Source of the DNA: JAICMB01 sp049514735
GTDB taxonomy: Bacteria > Acidobacteriota > Terriglobia > Bryobacterales > Bryobacteraceae
Assembly (NCBI GenBank): GCA_049514735.1
Contig: JBEKUT010000148.1
Span: 1 to 21,698, forward strand
Reading direction: 5' to 3'
DNA: 21,698 bases
Part shown: one piece after another, positions 7,361-14,398 of the stretch
How positions within the stretch are numbered: position 1 is the stretch's first letter
Layout of the letters: the number at the start of each line of letters is the position of its first letter
Notes under the pieces: generated by a model
Seen by the model: only the letters and a program-made list of their open reading frames with translations
Database searches by the model: none
Told to the model about the DNA's origin: nothing
Position numbers and translations under genes: made by a program

Positions 7361-8356
7361 ATGGATGACCCAATTGAGCGCCTCAACGTCCTCGCGGCCG
7401 AGTTGGTCAAGAATCAAGTCCCGCTGCGGACCACGGAAGAACTGCGCGAGTTTTTCAAGAACCCTCCTCAGCGAGCTTACTCTGTTCTGCGTGAAGAGGC
7501 GATGACATCAGTCGTCAAGTTGTTCGAGACAGCCGATGATAACGGTCGCCGCGCGATTACATCAAGACTGAGTGTGAGCGCGCGAAATGGTTTTCTAGGA
7601 TATAGCGCTGTCATGGCCGTGCTCGCGGTCAGGAATCAATCTCCGGCACTCATACAACAAGGCCTGGTTGCGCTCGTGATAGAAGGAGGATCTCAGGATT
7701 ATCGCGATAGCATCGTCGCCCTTGCGAAGCTCCATCACTCGGCAGTCAAACTGGGCATGGAATCACAGAAGGCGTTTGAAAACGCCGCCAGCCTCGCCGA
7801 CCCAGGAATTTTGAAGGATGCGATAAACCGGTTTCCCCTCCGTCCGCCAGAGGAGCGGGATCTGAAGGCTTTCTTTCAGACCGAAGAATTCACGGAAGAG
7901 GGATTTCGGTACAAACAGGTTCTTCCTTGGTCGCATCCAACGGCCGATGGAACACAGCAGCGGCCCATCGAGACACCGCAACAGGTCTCGGCGCGATTGA
8001 ATAGCGGCCAGCAACAAGCATTGATCCGAATGGCGGAAATGTTGGCGGCGATGGCTGTTAAGGAACAGTCGCCAAGTCTCGTTGAACAAGGTCTTCGGGG
8101 ACTCGCACTGGGAGGCGGAGCTCTGGATTCTAGCCATAGTCTGGTTGCCCTCGCGAAGCTCCATCACTCCGCGTTGAAACTGGGCATGAATGCGGTGAGA
8201 GCCTTTGCGGAGGCCGCTCAGTTCGCGCCTCCCGGCGACCTACAAACCGAGATGACCAGGTTCCCTTTTCGCGATCCCAAAGACCGCGATCTTGCCGCTT
8301 TCAACTTAAAGGAAGAAATGACCGAAAACGGTCTTAGTTACAAGCGCATAGCTTAA
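7361..8356 (+). CDS. uncharacterised protein with two tandem ~110-residue repeats
   Basis: I do not recognise this 331-residue soluble protein. The ATG at 7361 is chosen because an AAGGGCGG lies about 9 nt upstream and the protein becomes sensible from MDDPIERLNVLAAELVK. The frame stays open to an ATG-less start at 7247, but that N-terminus looks non-coding. After an N-terminal segment of about 70 residues, a unit at residues ~74-185 is repeated at ~219-328. Matching pieces include NQSPALIQQGL/EQSPSLVEQGL, VALAKLHHSA in both, KLGM in both, RFPLRPPEERDL/RFPFRDPKDRDL and a TEEGFRYK/TENGLSYK end. Composition suggests helical repeats, possibly an interaction scaffold. No catalytic motif, signal peptide or membrane segment is seen. 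Base composition is less GC-rich than in the core genes. Confidence 0.75.
   Translation: MDDPIERLNVLAAELVKNQVPLRTTEELREFFKNPPQRAYSVLREEAMTSVVKLFETADDNGRRAITSRLSVSARNGFLGYSAVMAVLAVRNQSPALIQQGLVALVIEGGSQDYRDSIVALAKLHHSAVKLGMESQKAFENAASLADPGILKDAINRFPLRPPEERDLKAFFQTEEFTEEGFRYKQVLPWSHPTADGTQQRPIETPQQVSARLNSGQQQALIRMAEMLAAMAVKEQSPSLVEQGLRGLALGGGALDSSHSLVALAKLHHSALKLGMNAVRAFAEAAQFAPPGDLQTEMTRFPFRDPKDRDLAAFNLKEEMTENGLSYKRIA
7580..7915 (+). repeat. intragenic duplicated unit, copy 1
   Basis: This is the first copy of the ~110-codon unit inside the gene at 7361-8356. It contains a 17-bp stretch (gcgaagctccatcactc) identical to copy 2. Confidence 0.7.
8015..8344 (+). repeat. intragenic duplicated unit, copy 2
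   Basis: This is the second copy of the unit, offset by about 143 codons from copy 1 at the KLHHSA motif. The copies are separated by a ~33-codon Gln-rich linker, and are diverged overall with identical short blocks. Confidence 0.7.
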
Positions 8357-8496
8357 GAAAACACCGGGAGCTGATACAATCGCAGCGGACTTTCCACGCC
8401 GATCATGTGAACTGAGCCGACACTCAAGGAATATGTGTGTGCTACGGGCTGCGGTTTTCCTCGTTTTGCGTGGCGTGAAGTAGTCGGATCAAGATC

Positions 8497-8522
8497 GTGC
8501 TAAGTTGTATACAGACGAGCAC
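8497..8522 (+). promoter_or_regulatory. concentric palindrome, candidate autoregulatory operator
   Basis: The sequence reads GTGCT-N4-TGTATACA-N4-AGCAC. The inner 8-bp perfect palindrome (8506-8513) and the outer 5-bp arms share exactly the same centre. It ends 5 nt before the ATG of the ribbon-helix-helix antitoxin. RHH antitoxins bind such twofold-symmetric sites and repress their own operon, so this is the likely operator; binding itself is inferred. Confidence 0.5.
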
Positions 8523-8527
8523 ACCTT

Positions 8528-8785
8528 ATGACAGAAACGCTTTCGATCCGTATCGACTCTGCCACCAAGAAGCGTCTCGACGCCCTTTCGAAACGCTCGA
8601 AACGTTCGAAATCGTTCCTCGCCGCGGAGGCCATTGCCGCCTATGTCGAGTCGGAAGAATGGCAGTTCGGCGAGCTACAGGCAGGAATTGCCGATCTGGA
8701 ATCCGGGCAGGAAGTCAGCCACGAAAACGCCACCAAATGGCTGAAATCGTGGGGCAAAACCCGTGAAACCAAAGCTCCGCGATGA
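8528..8785 (+). CDS. ribbon-helix-helix (CopG/ParD-type) antitoxin
   Basis: This 85-residue protein is the antitoxin of a type II toxin-antitoxin pair. The N-terminal LSIRIDSATKKRLDAL strand-helix and the SKSFLAAEAIAAYVE helix form the RHH DNA-binding fold. The segment from EEWQFGELQAGIADLESG to the C-terminus is the usual toxin-neutralising tail. The DNA encoding KRSKRSK is three near-perfect 9-bp repeats (8588-8614). Its stop overlaps the toxin start as ATGA, the normal antitoxin-first arrangement. A symmetric candidate operator lies just upstream. There is no good Shine-Dalgarno. Confidence 0.88.
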   Translation: MTETLSIRIDSATKKRLDALSKRSKRSKSFLAAEAIAAYVESEEWQFGELQAGIADLESGQEVSHENATKWLKSWGKTRETKAPR

Positions 8786-9051
8786 AAGTTGTCTGGTCAC
8801 GCCGCGCCATTCGGCACCTTGTTTCCCTTCGCGAGTACATCGAAAAAGTCTCTAAGCAAAACGCAGCACTTGTTGCCGGGCGAATTCTCGCCGCCGTTGA
8901 ACTGCTTCAGACGCAGCCCGGCATGGGTCGCCCGGGCAGAGTCCTTGGAACACGAGAGTTGGTAATACCGGAGACGCCATACATCATTCCCTATCGTGTT
9001 CGACGCGGCCGCTTGGAACTAATCGCCGTTTTTCATGGCAGACAAAAATGA
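8782..9051 (+). CDS. RelE/ParE-family toxin
   Basis: This 89-residue protein is a RelE/ParE-superfamily toxin. The family pattern is clear: an N-terminal VVWSRRAIRHLVSLREYIE, a central QTQPGMGRPGRVLGTRELVI, and a C-terminal YIIPYRVRRGRLELIAVFHGRQ. ParE members poison DNA gyrase while RelE members cleave ribosome-bound mRNA; sequence alone does not decide which. It overlaps the antitoxin by 4 nt, implying translational coupling. The protein ends right after HGRQK, slightly short of relatives that continue with a Trp-containing tail, but the fold should be complete. Confidence 0.88.
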   Translation: MKVVWSRRAIRHLVSLREYIEKVSKQNAALVAGRILAAVELLQTQPGMGRPGRVLGTRELVIPETPYIIPYRVRRGRLELIAVFHGRQK

Positions 9052-9083
9052 CCCACAAAGATGTAGGTCCGGCTCACCGCCTG

Positions 9084-9716
9084 TCAAACTTGAACCTCTC
9101 GCAAAATCGCCTCAATATGCACCTTGGCGCAATCGAGACAAACAAAATCCGCATTGCTCTCATTGAATATCACCGACAGATCCGTCCCCGCCAGTAACAC
9201 AGCATCCACTGACAATTCCCGTGCGATCTGAGAAAGAATCTTGCGCCCTTCCCTTCCACCTTCGACAACCTGCATATAAGCTTGATGAATCGCATCCACC
9301 TGTTCCGGCACAACCACATCCACTGCCTCAAGCATTCCGAACATACGTGACTCCACCACGAACCGCGTACCAAACAACGCGACGCTCTTGTATCCGCGCA
9401 AGCGAATCTCCGCCTCCACCACCTCAATGATGTTCACCAAGGGAAGCGTCGAAATCTTCTCGAGTTCGCGAATGCAGATATGAGGAGTCACCGCTGTGAT
9501 CGCCGCCAGTTCCGCTCCGCCGTGCGCAAGCCGCTCGATCAAGCGCGCGAAGTACTCGGCTAACCAGACGCGCTCACCACGGCCAACGGCTCCAAGCACG
9601 CGATCCACATCGGCGTGGACAATCGACATCTCGCCAGCTTGCGCCTTGGCCAACTCCCGGTAATAGTGAACTGTCGCGCCCGGGCCAAGACCGCCAATCA
9701 ACCCCAGATTTCTCAT
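9084..9716 (-). CDS. Asp/Glu racemase-superfamily protein lacking both catalytic cysteines
   Basis: The 210-residue protein begins with the aspartate-racemase opening MRNLGLIGGLGPGATVHYY and keeps the two-lobed family layout. Canonical enzymes use a cysteine in a CNT(A/P)H motif and a second in a GCTE motif. Here the first site reads ITAVTPH (residues 73-79, Ala at the Cys position) and the second reads LAGTDL (residues 175-180, Gly at the Cys position). Cys81 and Cys193/196 exist but are not at the canonical positions. It is therefore unlikely to be a standard PLP-independent racemase; it may use another mechanism or be a binding protein. It lies 21 nt downstream of the YcxB-like gene on the same strand, so it may be the last gene of the HigBA transcript. 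No Shine-Dalgarno is seen. Confidence 0.8.
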   Translation of the reverse strand: MRNLGLIGGLGPGATVHYYRELAKAQAGEMSIVHADVDRVLGAVGRGERVWLAEYFARLIERLAHGGAELAAITAVTPHICIRELEKISTLPLVNIIEVVEAEIRLRGYKSVALFGTRFVVESRMFGMLEAVDVVVPEQVDAIHQAYMQVVEGGREGRKILSQIARELSVDAVLLAGTDLSVIFNESNADFVCLDCAKVHIEAILREVQV

Positions 9717-9737
9717 GATGTTTGTTAGAGCAGAGAA

Positions 9738-10244
9738 TTAATCGGAGACCGGCCCCGCGTTTCGCCATTGGTTTATCAGCGAAATAAATTGTGCCCGTTG
9801 ACCCGCTTCAGGAAAGGCTCGATTAGGGATGTAGAAGGCGTTACCCGTAGTGGTCCAGCCATCGCCTTTGAGCATGGGTCCCTCGATCACAGCATGTTCG
9901 CTGGTATCTGTCACCAGTTTCACCTTCTTCCAAGGAACCTTACCGCTTAGACGCCCGATTGTCGTCGAGATACCTTCTGGCGACACGGTGACCGTCCTCT
10001 CATCCGTCTTGCCACGAATAAATAGCCACAAATGCATAAAAAGAACACCGCCAATCGCCCAAAGTATGGCAACTATGAAATCGCGAAATGTTACGGATCG
10101 CGAATTCGCGCCTCGCATCGCCAACACTAACAAACCAAGTCCAACAACATAGATCGGGATGATCGCAAGGGACTTTGAGCGCCCCAGGCCGGCTAAGAAG
10201 GCTCGAACGATCTCGGCCTTTGTCAACGAGTACTTGATTGTCAC
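9738..10244 (-). CDS. YcxB-like membrane protein
   Basis: This 168-residue protein resembles the YcxB family, whose function is unknown. Two transmembrane segments occur at about residues 25-43 and 54-77. A cytoplasmic-looking beta-rich C-terminal domain follows (TVTVSPEGISTTIG, WKKVKLVTDT), ending in NAFYIPNRAFP, which is the family's signature region. The start is a GTG whose last bases overlap the stop of the HigA-type antitoxin (GTGA at 10241-10244), so it should be translated together with the toxin-antitoxin pair. This places a membrane protein as the third gene of a toxin-first module. Confidence 0.7.
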   Translation of the reverse strand: MTIKYSLTKAEIVRAFLAGLGRSKSLAIIPIYVVGLGLLVLAMRGANSRSVTFRDFIVAILWAIGGVLFMHLWLFIRGKTDERTVTVSPEGISTTIGRLSGKVPWKKVKLVTDTSEHAVIEGPMLKGDGWTTTGNAFYIPNRAFPEAGQRAQFISLINQWRNAGPVSD

Positions 10245-10537
10245 CGGGATGCGCCTTCCGGCTCGAATGTGATCCGTAATCGCGACCCGGTCGCTTCCGC
10301 ATACCGCTCCAGCGTCCGAGTGGATGGCTTACTCCCACCGCCTTCCAGCCGCGCGATGACTGCCTGGGTCGTTTTCATCCGCTGCGCCACCTGTTCCTGC
10401 GTCAATCCGGCGCGTGTGCGAGCCTCGATCAGAGCGGACACCAGAGAGAATTCTTTTTCCAGCGCTTTGTACTCGCGCCGGTAGTTAGAGTCCTTCAACC
10501 ATTTTTTGTGTAAGTCATCGACACGAATTCGGCTCAC
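10241..10537 (-). CDS. HigA-type XRE-family antitoxin
   Basis: The protein has 98 residues. A longer open frame extends to 10711, but that part is antisense-like overlap with the toxin. The GTG at 10535-10537 lies 4 nt after the toxin stop and has AAGGGG about 7 nt upstream. The N-terminus (VDDLHKKWLKDSNYRREY) is the usual toxin-facing helix. The helix-turn-helix follows from SALIEARTRAGLTQEQVAQRM to TTQAVIARLEGG. It ends with the typical LRITFEPE strand. Such antitoxins neutralise the toxin and repress the operon; the palindrome at 10871-10888 is the probable target. Confidence 0.88.
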   Translation of the reverse strand: MSRIRVDDLHKKWLKDSNYRREYKALEKEFSLVSALIEARTRAGLTQEQVAQRMKTTQAVIARLEGGGSKPSTRTLERYAEATGSRLRITFEPEGASR

Positions 10538-10541
10538 CGAT

Positions 10542-10841
10542 TTACCCCTTTGCCCGTTCCAGGGCCAGATCAATCTCCCGCCGTGGTGTCTTCTGCTTCT
10601 TCTTGATAAACACGCGGACCACCACAACACGTTGATTCCTCGCTGTGATATAGATAGCCCGGGCAATTCTATCCTTGCCTGCCATACGCATTTCCCACAG
10701 CGGTCCTTCAAGATGCTTTACATGGGGCTCGCGCATTCGTTCCAAACCATGGCGTTGGATTAGTTCCACGATCCGGCGGAAACGCGCTCTCATATCAGCC
10801 GGAAGTGCCTCGATCTCATCGAGAACGCGAACGTCGAGCAC
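10542..10841 (-). CDS. HigB-type RelE-superfamily toxin
   Basis: This 99-residue protein precedes its antitoxin, as in HigBA systems. Recognisable parts are PADMRARFRRIVELIQRHGL, the HLEGPLWEMRM core strand, DRIARAIYITARNQRVVVV and the C-terminal FIKKKQKTPRREIDLALERA, typical of phage-derived Gp49/HigB-like toxins. Members of this group are ribosome-dependent mRNA interferases; activity here is inferred. The start is the GTG at 10839-10841, with an in-frame TGA close upstream leaving no alternative. No Shine-Dalgarno is evident. Confidence 0.88.
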   Translation of the reverse strand: MLDVRVLDEIEALPADMRARFRRIVELIQRHGLERMREPHVKHLEGPLWEMRMAGKDRIARAIYITARNQRVVVVRVFIKKKQKTPRREIDLALERAKG

Positions 10842-10870
10842 TTCAACGATTCACGCCACACATTACATGA

Positions 10871-10888
10871 TATTGCACTTTTGCAATA
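10871..10888 (-). promoter_or_regulatory. 18-bp palindrome, candidate HigA operator
   Basis: TATTGCA-CTTT-TGCAATA is a perfect 7-bp inverted repeat with a 4-bp spacer, 30 nt upstream of the toxin start. On the minus strand it overlaps a TTGCAA that could serve as -35, with TAATGT about 15 nt further as a weak -10. Position and symmetry fit autorepression by the XRE antitoxin. Confidence 0.55.
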
Positions 10889-11252
10889 CTAGCAAGGGCT
10901 GGTAGGTCTGACAGAACGCACACACTAGCGATCCCAACTTTCACGTTCACAAAAAAATAAAAAAATCTTATCCCCATCTAACCCTTTAATCTCCACAACT
11001 TACACCACCTCACTCCAAACCCGGCCTCCCCACCCTCTTGCCATCCGCCTATACTGAAACCGGAAAACGATGCACGCCAACCAATTCAAACAACACACTG
11101 CGGAGGCAGACATCGATTCCAGCCTCCGCACGGACACTTCGCCGCCAGCAAGCCTAACAGAATCAGTGGCATAACTCGGTGTACCCACTCTTCACGATTT
11201 GTTGAAACCCCAACCGATTCCGCCAGTATCTGTCTAAGAGAGAAGACACCAC
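10889..11252. other. intergenic region between the HigBA operon and the orphan permease
   Basis: This 364-bp stretch holds an A-rich tract at about 10946-10967, an isolated -10-like TATACT at 11050-11055 (no matching -35) that could drive the permease, and a 9-bp hairpin at 11099-11130. I see no gene in it; ORFs here have poor composition. The divergent promoters of the toxin operon and the permease must both lie in it or at its edge. Confidence 0.5.
11099..11130 (+). other. GC-rich hairpin in the permease leader
   Basis: TGCGGAGGC (11099-11107) and GCCTCCGCA (11122-11130) form a perfect 9-bp stem around a 14-nt loop. No T-run follows on either strand, so a simple intrinsic terminator is unlikely. 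It would lie in the 5' leader of the permease mRNA if transcription starts near 11060, about 120 nt before the start codon. Confidence 0.55.
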
Positions 11253-13742
11253 ATGCCACCTGTCCTGCAAGACCTCCGCTACGCCCTTCGAAACCTGCTC
11301 AGGTCGAAAGGCTTCACGGCCGTCGCCGCCCTGACCCTCGCCATCGGCATCGGCGCCAACACCGCCATCTTCAGCGTCATCGACACCATCCTGCTCCGCC
11401 CCCTTCCTTACCGCGACCCGTCCCGTCTCGTCAGCCTTTACGAGACCGAGGCGTCCCCAGGCAGTTATCCATTCGCCGCCCCCGACTTTCTCGATTGGAA
11501 AGCGCAGAACAACACGTTCCAGGACATGACGCTCTTCGGCTGGGCCAACGACATCAATCTCAGCGGCGAAGGACACCCGGACCACGTCCTCGGAGTTCCT
11601 ACCGAAGCCAATTTCTTCTCGCTTCTCGGCGTCACCGCGATGTTGGGCCGCACCTGGGCGACAGGCCAAGATCAGTCAGGCAAAGATCAGCCCGGCAAGG
11701 ACCAGGAGGTCATTCTCAGCGACAGCCTCTGGCGCGCCCATTTTGGAGGCGACCCCTCCGTCATCGGCCGCAACATCGAGCTCAACTCGAAAAAATACAC
11801 CATCGTCGGCGTCATGCCGTCCAACTTCCGTTTCCCGTCGCAGGCGCAACTCTGGATTCCGCTCGACATGGACACGAAGAGCCTCCGCCCGCGCGGAAGT
11901 CACTGGGCCAACGCCATCGGACGCCTTAAGCCGGGCGTCACCATACCGCGGGCCCGCGCCGACCTCAAGCTCATCGCTTCCAGACTCGAGCAACGCTATC
12001 CCGATTCCAACTACAAAGTCGGAGCCGTGGTGAACTCGCTTCACGACGATCTCATTGGCGATTCTCGCGACTCACTTATAATGATGCTGTCCGCGGTCGG
12101 ACTCGTGCTATTGATCGCCTGCGCCAACGTGGCGAATCTCTTGCTCTCCCGCGCCGTTGCTCGTCAAAAGGAAATGGCGCTGCGCATCGCCTTAGGCGCC
12201 AGCCGCGCGAGACTCATCTCACAACTCTTGACCGAAAGCATCCTATTATCCGGGTTCGGCGGCGTTCTCGGACTGCTACTCGCATCCGGTCTCGTGCGAG
12301 CCTTCACCACTTTAAAGAGCGCTGCACTGCCGAGCTTCAACACTATCCAACTCAACGGCGAAGTGTTGGCATTCACCTTCGCATTGGCGGTCATAACCGG
12401 CGTTCTCTTCGGGCTCGTACCCGCCCTTCAAATCTCCCGTCCCGATCTAAACGAAGAATTGAAAGGTGGCGCGGGCAGTTCCGTCAGCCCCGGACGCCGC
12501 CGCCGATTCGCAAGCAATGCACTGGTGGTTGCAGAAATGGCGTTGTCGTTGCTCCTTCTGGTCTCCGCCGGCCTCCTGCTCGAAGACTTCGCCCGCCTGC
12601 GCAGTATGAACATCGGAGTCCGTCCCGCCGGAGTCTGGACCGCCGCCATCAACTTGCCCGAGAAAACGTACGAGCACCAGCAGCAGACATTCAACTTCGC
12701 CCAGAGCCTTCTCGAACGCAGCCGTCAGATCGCCGGGGTCGAATCCGCCGCGCTCACCGATCACATGCCACTCGAAGGTGGAAGCAACAACTACATAAAG
12801 ATTCGCGGCCAGGTCTCGCCTCGCATGAGCGGAGAACTCGTCGAAGTGCATTCTTCCTCGCCGGATTATTTCCACGCCATGGGTGTTCCCTTAGTGAGCG
12901 GGCGCGTCTTCACTGAAGAGGATGTTCGGAAGTCCCTGGCCCAGGATATCCGGATGCAGCCGTTTTACAGGAGCGGAACGTACCCGCCGGCTGACGTTAC
13001 CAACGCCATCGTGTATCCGGTCGTGATCAATGAGAGCATGGCGCGCGATTTCTTCCCAAATCAAAATCCGCTCGGCCAGATGTTCTCTCCAGGCGCCGAC
13101 AACGGACCCTGGGGCGAGATTATCGGCGTCGTTAAAGACGTCAAGGAATGGGGGCTCACGCACAAAGCGGTCCCCGAAGCCTACAATGCGTTCGATGGCA
13201 GTTCCCGCCTCTATCTTGTACTCCACACGTCGCTCCCTCCCTCCAACCTCACGCCCGAGGTTCGAAAAGTGCTCGTGCAACTCGATCCCAGCCTGCCGTT
13301 GTTCTCCGTCCGCACCATGGGTCGGATCGTCAACGAGCACGCGCAAGGGCAGGAGTTCCTGAGTCTTCTCGTTGGATCGTTCGCCGCCCTTGCCGTCTTG
13401 CTGGCCGCCATCGGAATCTACGGAGTGTTGTCTTATCTGGTCACGCAGCGCACCAGGGAAATCGGGATCCGCATGTCACTCGGCGCAACGCGCGGCCGGG
13501 TATTAACAGCCATCCTTCGCGACGGCATGCGCCTTGCTCTGGCCGGATTTGCCGCCGGCATCCTGGGCGCGCTCGCCGCGGGACGCGTCATGGCGAGCCT
13601 GCTTCACGAAGTAAAGCCCGGCGATCCTGCCATCCTGATCGGCACCGCGCTTTTTCTAGCGGCCATCGCGCTCATCGCATGTTACATACCGGCCCGCCGC
13701 GCCGCCCGCGTCGACCCCATGGTGGCGTTACGCTACGAATGA
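11253..13742 (+). CDS. orphan FtsX/MacB-type permease (acidobacterial duplicated orphan permease family)
   Basis: This 829-residue inner-membrane protein has the ABC-permease architecture in duplicate. It opens with the family's LQDLRYALRNLLRSKGFTA and a first helix ending ANTAIFSVID. A MacB-like periplasmic domain runs over about residues 50-270. FtsX domain 1 follows (IMMLSAVGLVLLIACANVANLLL and the EMALRIALGASRARL coupling region). A second helix starts near residue 424, with a second periplasmic domain. FtsX domain 2 closes it (LAVLLAAIGIYGVLSYLV, TREIGIRMSLGATRGRV, PARRAARVDPMVALRYE). No ATPase gene is adjacent, hence 'orphan'; family relatives occur in large paralogous sets in Acidobacteria. 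Substrate and partner ATPase are unknown. A 15-bp tandem repeat adds a DQSGKDQPGKDQ insert in the first periplasmic domain. Confidence 0.9.
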   Translation: MPPVLQDLRYALRNLLRSKGFTAVAALTLAIGIGANTAIFSVIDTILLRPLPYRDPSRLVSLYETEASPGSYPFAAPDFLDWKAQNNTFQDMTLFGWANDINLSGEGHPDHVLGVPTEANFFSLLGVTAMLGRTWATGQDQSGKDQPGKDQEVILSDSLWRAHFGGDPSVIGRNIELNSKKYTIVGVMPSNFRFPSQAQLWIPLDMDTKSLRPRGSHWANAIGRLKPGVTIPRARADLKLIASRLEQRYPDSNYKVGAVVNSLHDDLIGDSRDSLIMMLSAVGLVLLIACANVANLLLSRAVARQKEMALRIALGASRARLISQLLTESILLSGFGGVLGLLLASGLVRAFTTLKSAALPSFNTIQLNGEVLAFTFALAVITGVLFGLVPALQISRPDLNEELKGGAGSSVSPGRRRRFASNALVVAEMALSLLLLVSAGLLLEDFARLRSMNIGVRPAGVWTAAINLPEKTYEHQQQTFNFAQSLLERSRQIAGVESAALTDHMPLEGGSNNYIKIRGQVSPRMSGELVEVHSSSPDYFHAMGVPLVSGRVFTEEDVRKSLAQDIRMQPFYRSGTYPPADVTNAIVYPVVINESMARDFFPNQNPLGQMFSPGADNGPWGEIIGVVKDVKEWGLTHKAVPEAYNAFDGSSRLYLVLHTSLPPSNLTPEVRKVLVQLDPSLPLFSVRTMGRIVNEHAQGQEFLSLLVGSFAALAVLLAAIGIYGVLSYLVTQRTREIGIRMSLGATRGRVLTAILRDGMRLALAGFAAGILGALAAGRVMASLLHEVKPGDPAILIGTALFLAAIALIACYIPARRAARVDPMVALRYE
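11670..11705 (+). repeat. 15-bp coding tandem repeat in the permease gene
   Basis: GATCAGTCAGGCAAA (11670-11684) is followed by GATCAGCCCGGCAAG (11685-11699) and a partial third unit GACCAG. It encodes DQSGK-DQPGK-DQ, in frame, in a likely surface loop of the periplasmic domain. Confidence 0.75.
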
Positions 13743-13756
13743 GCCTGCGGCGACGA

Positions 13757-14392
13757 TCAAGGCCCAACAGCGATCTCAAGCGCCATCCAACTGTGATCGA
13801 GCAGTCCGGCAATGGTTCGCCAGTCGTCGTTGGATGGCGTTCCGCTTTCGGCTTTTCGATCCCGCAGCAACATCGCCGCGGCGCGCGCCGTCGCATGTTC
13901 CAGAAAATCGCTCGCTGGACGCTGGTATATTTCCGACTGCAAGGCGGCCAGCGAGTTCGCCAGATCTTCCGGCTTGTGCAGCGCCCGCTCGCGATGCACG
14001 ATCCACCATTCGAGTTCCAACTGCGCGGCCTTGTTTGCATCGAAGTTCGCCGCGCTATGCTGACGAACCTGCCGGTAAAAAACCTGTAAGCCGGGCAGAG
14101 CGCGCACGTACTCTGCCCGGCTTCGGCCTCTTTGGAACACTGCGGCGTGTGCCGCATAATACGCGGTAACGTAGGAGCCCCAGAGAGGAAGTCGATACTG
14201 TTCGCGTAGCAGTTGGGCCAACTCGCGATACATCTTGAACCGCTCATGCGAGTAGTACGATTGCCACATCGCCGTCTCCAGCCGCCCGGCTTCGTGGCCG
14301 TCGAATTGGCGCAAGTCGTGCCGGCTTGTGTCGCTCAGGTCTCGGACCACCCAGATTAGGAGGGATGAGTGCAACGCCAATTCCGCGAACAA
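13757..14392 (-). CDS. uncharacterised soluble protein downstream of a PaaK-like gene
   Basis: I cannot assign a function to this protein of up to 211 residues. It is helical in character, rich in Ala, Arg, Leu and Tyr, with no membrane segment after the first residues. Landmark segments are ETAMWQSYYSHERFKMYREL, FQRGRSRAEYVRALPGL and QLELEWWIVHRERA. The start is unclear: TTG 14392 lies 6 nt after the stop of the PaaK-like gene and gives a hydrophobic N-terminus, while GTG 14350 would begin VVRDLSDTSRHDLRQF, which looks more natural. No Shine-Dalgarno distinguishes them. The close spacing indicates one operon with the adenylate-forming enzyme, so it may act on or with its product. Confidence 0.7.
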   Translation of the reverse strand: MFAELALHSSLLIWVVRDLSDTSRHDLRQFDGHEAGRLETAMWQSYYSHERFKMYRELAQLLREQYRLPLWGSYVTAYYAAHAAVFQRGRSRAEYVRALPGLQVFYRQVRQHSAANFDANKAAQLELEWWIVHRERALHKPEDLANSLAALQSEIYQRPASDFLEHATARAAAMLLRDRKAESGTPSNDDWRTIAGLLDHSWMALEIAVGP

Positions 14393-14398
14393 TCTATT

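Noticed and set aside
8452..8505. Short peptide frame (ATG after AAGGA) before the RHH/ParE pair
   Set aside because: It is about 16 codons with no conservation evidence, and the AAGGA is too close to the ATG.
10538..10711. N-terminal extension of the HigA antitoxin frame
   Set aside because: It overlaps the toxin gene in another frame and does not resemble the family; the GTG at 10537 is the natural start.
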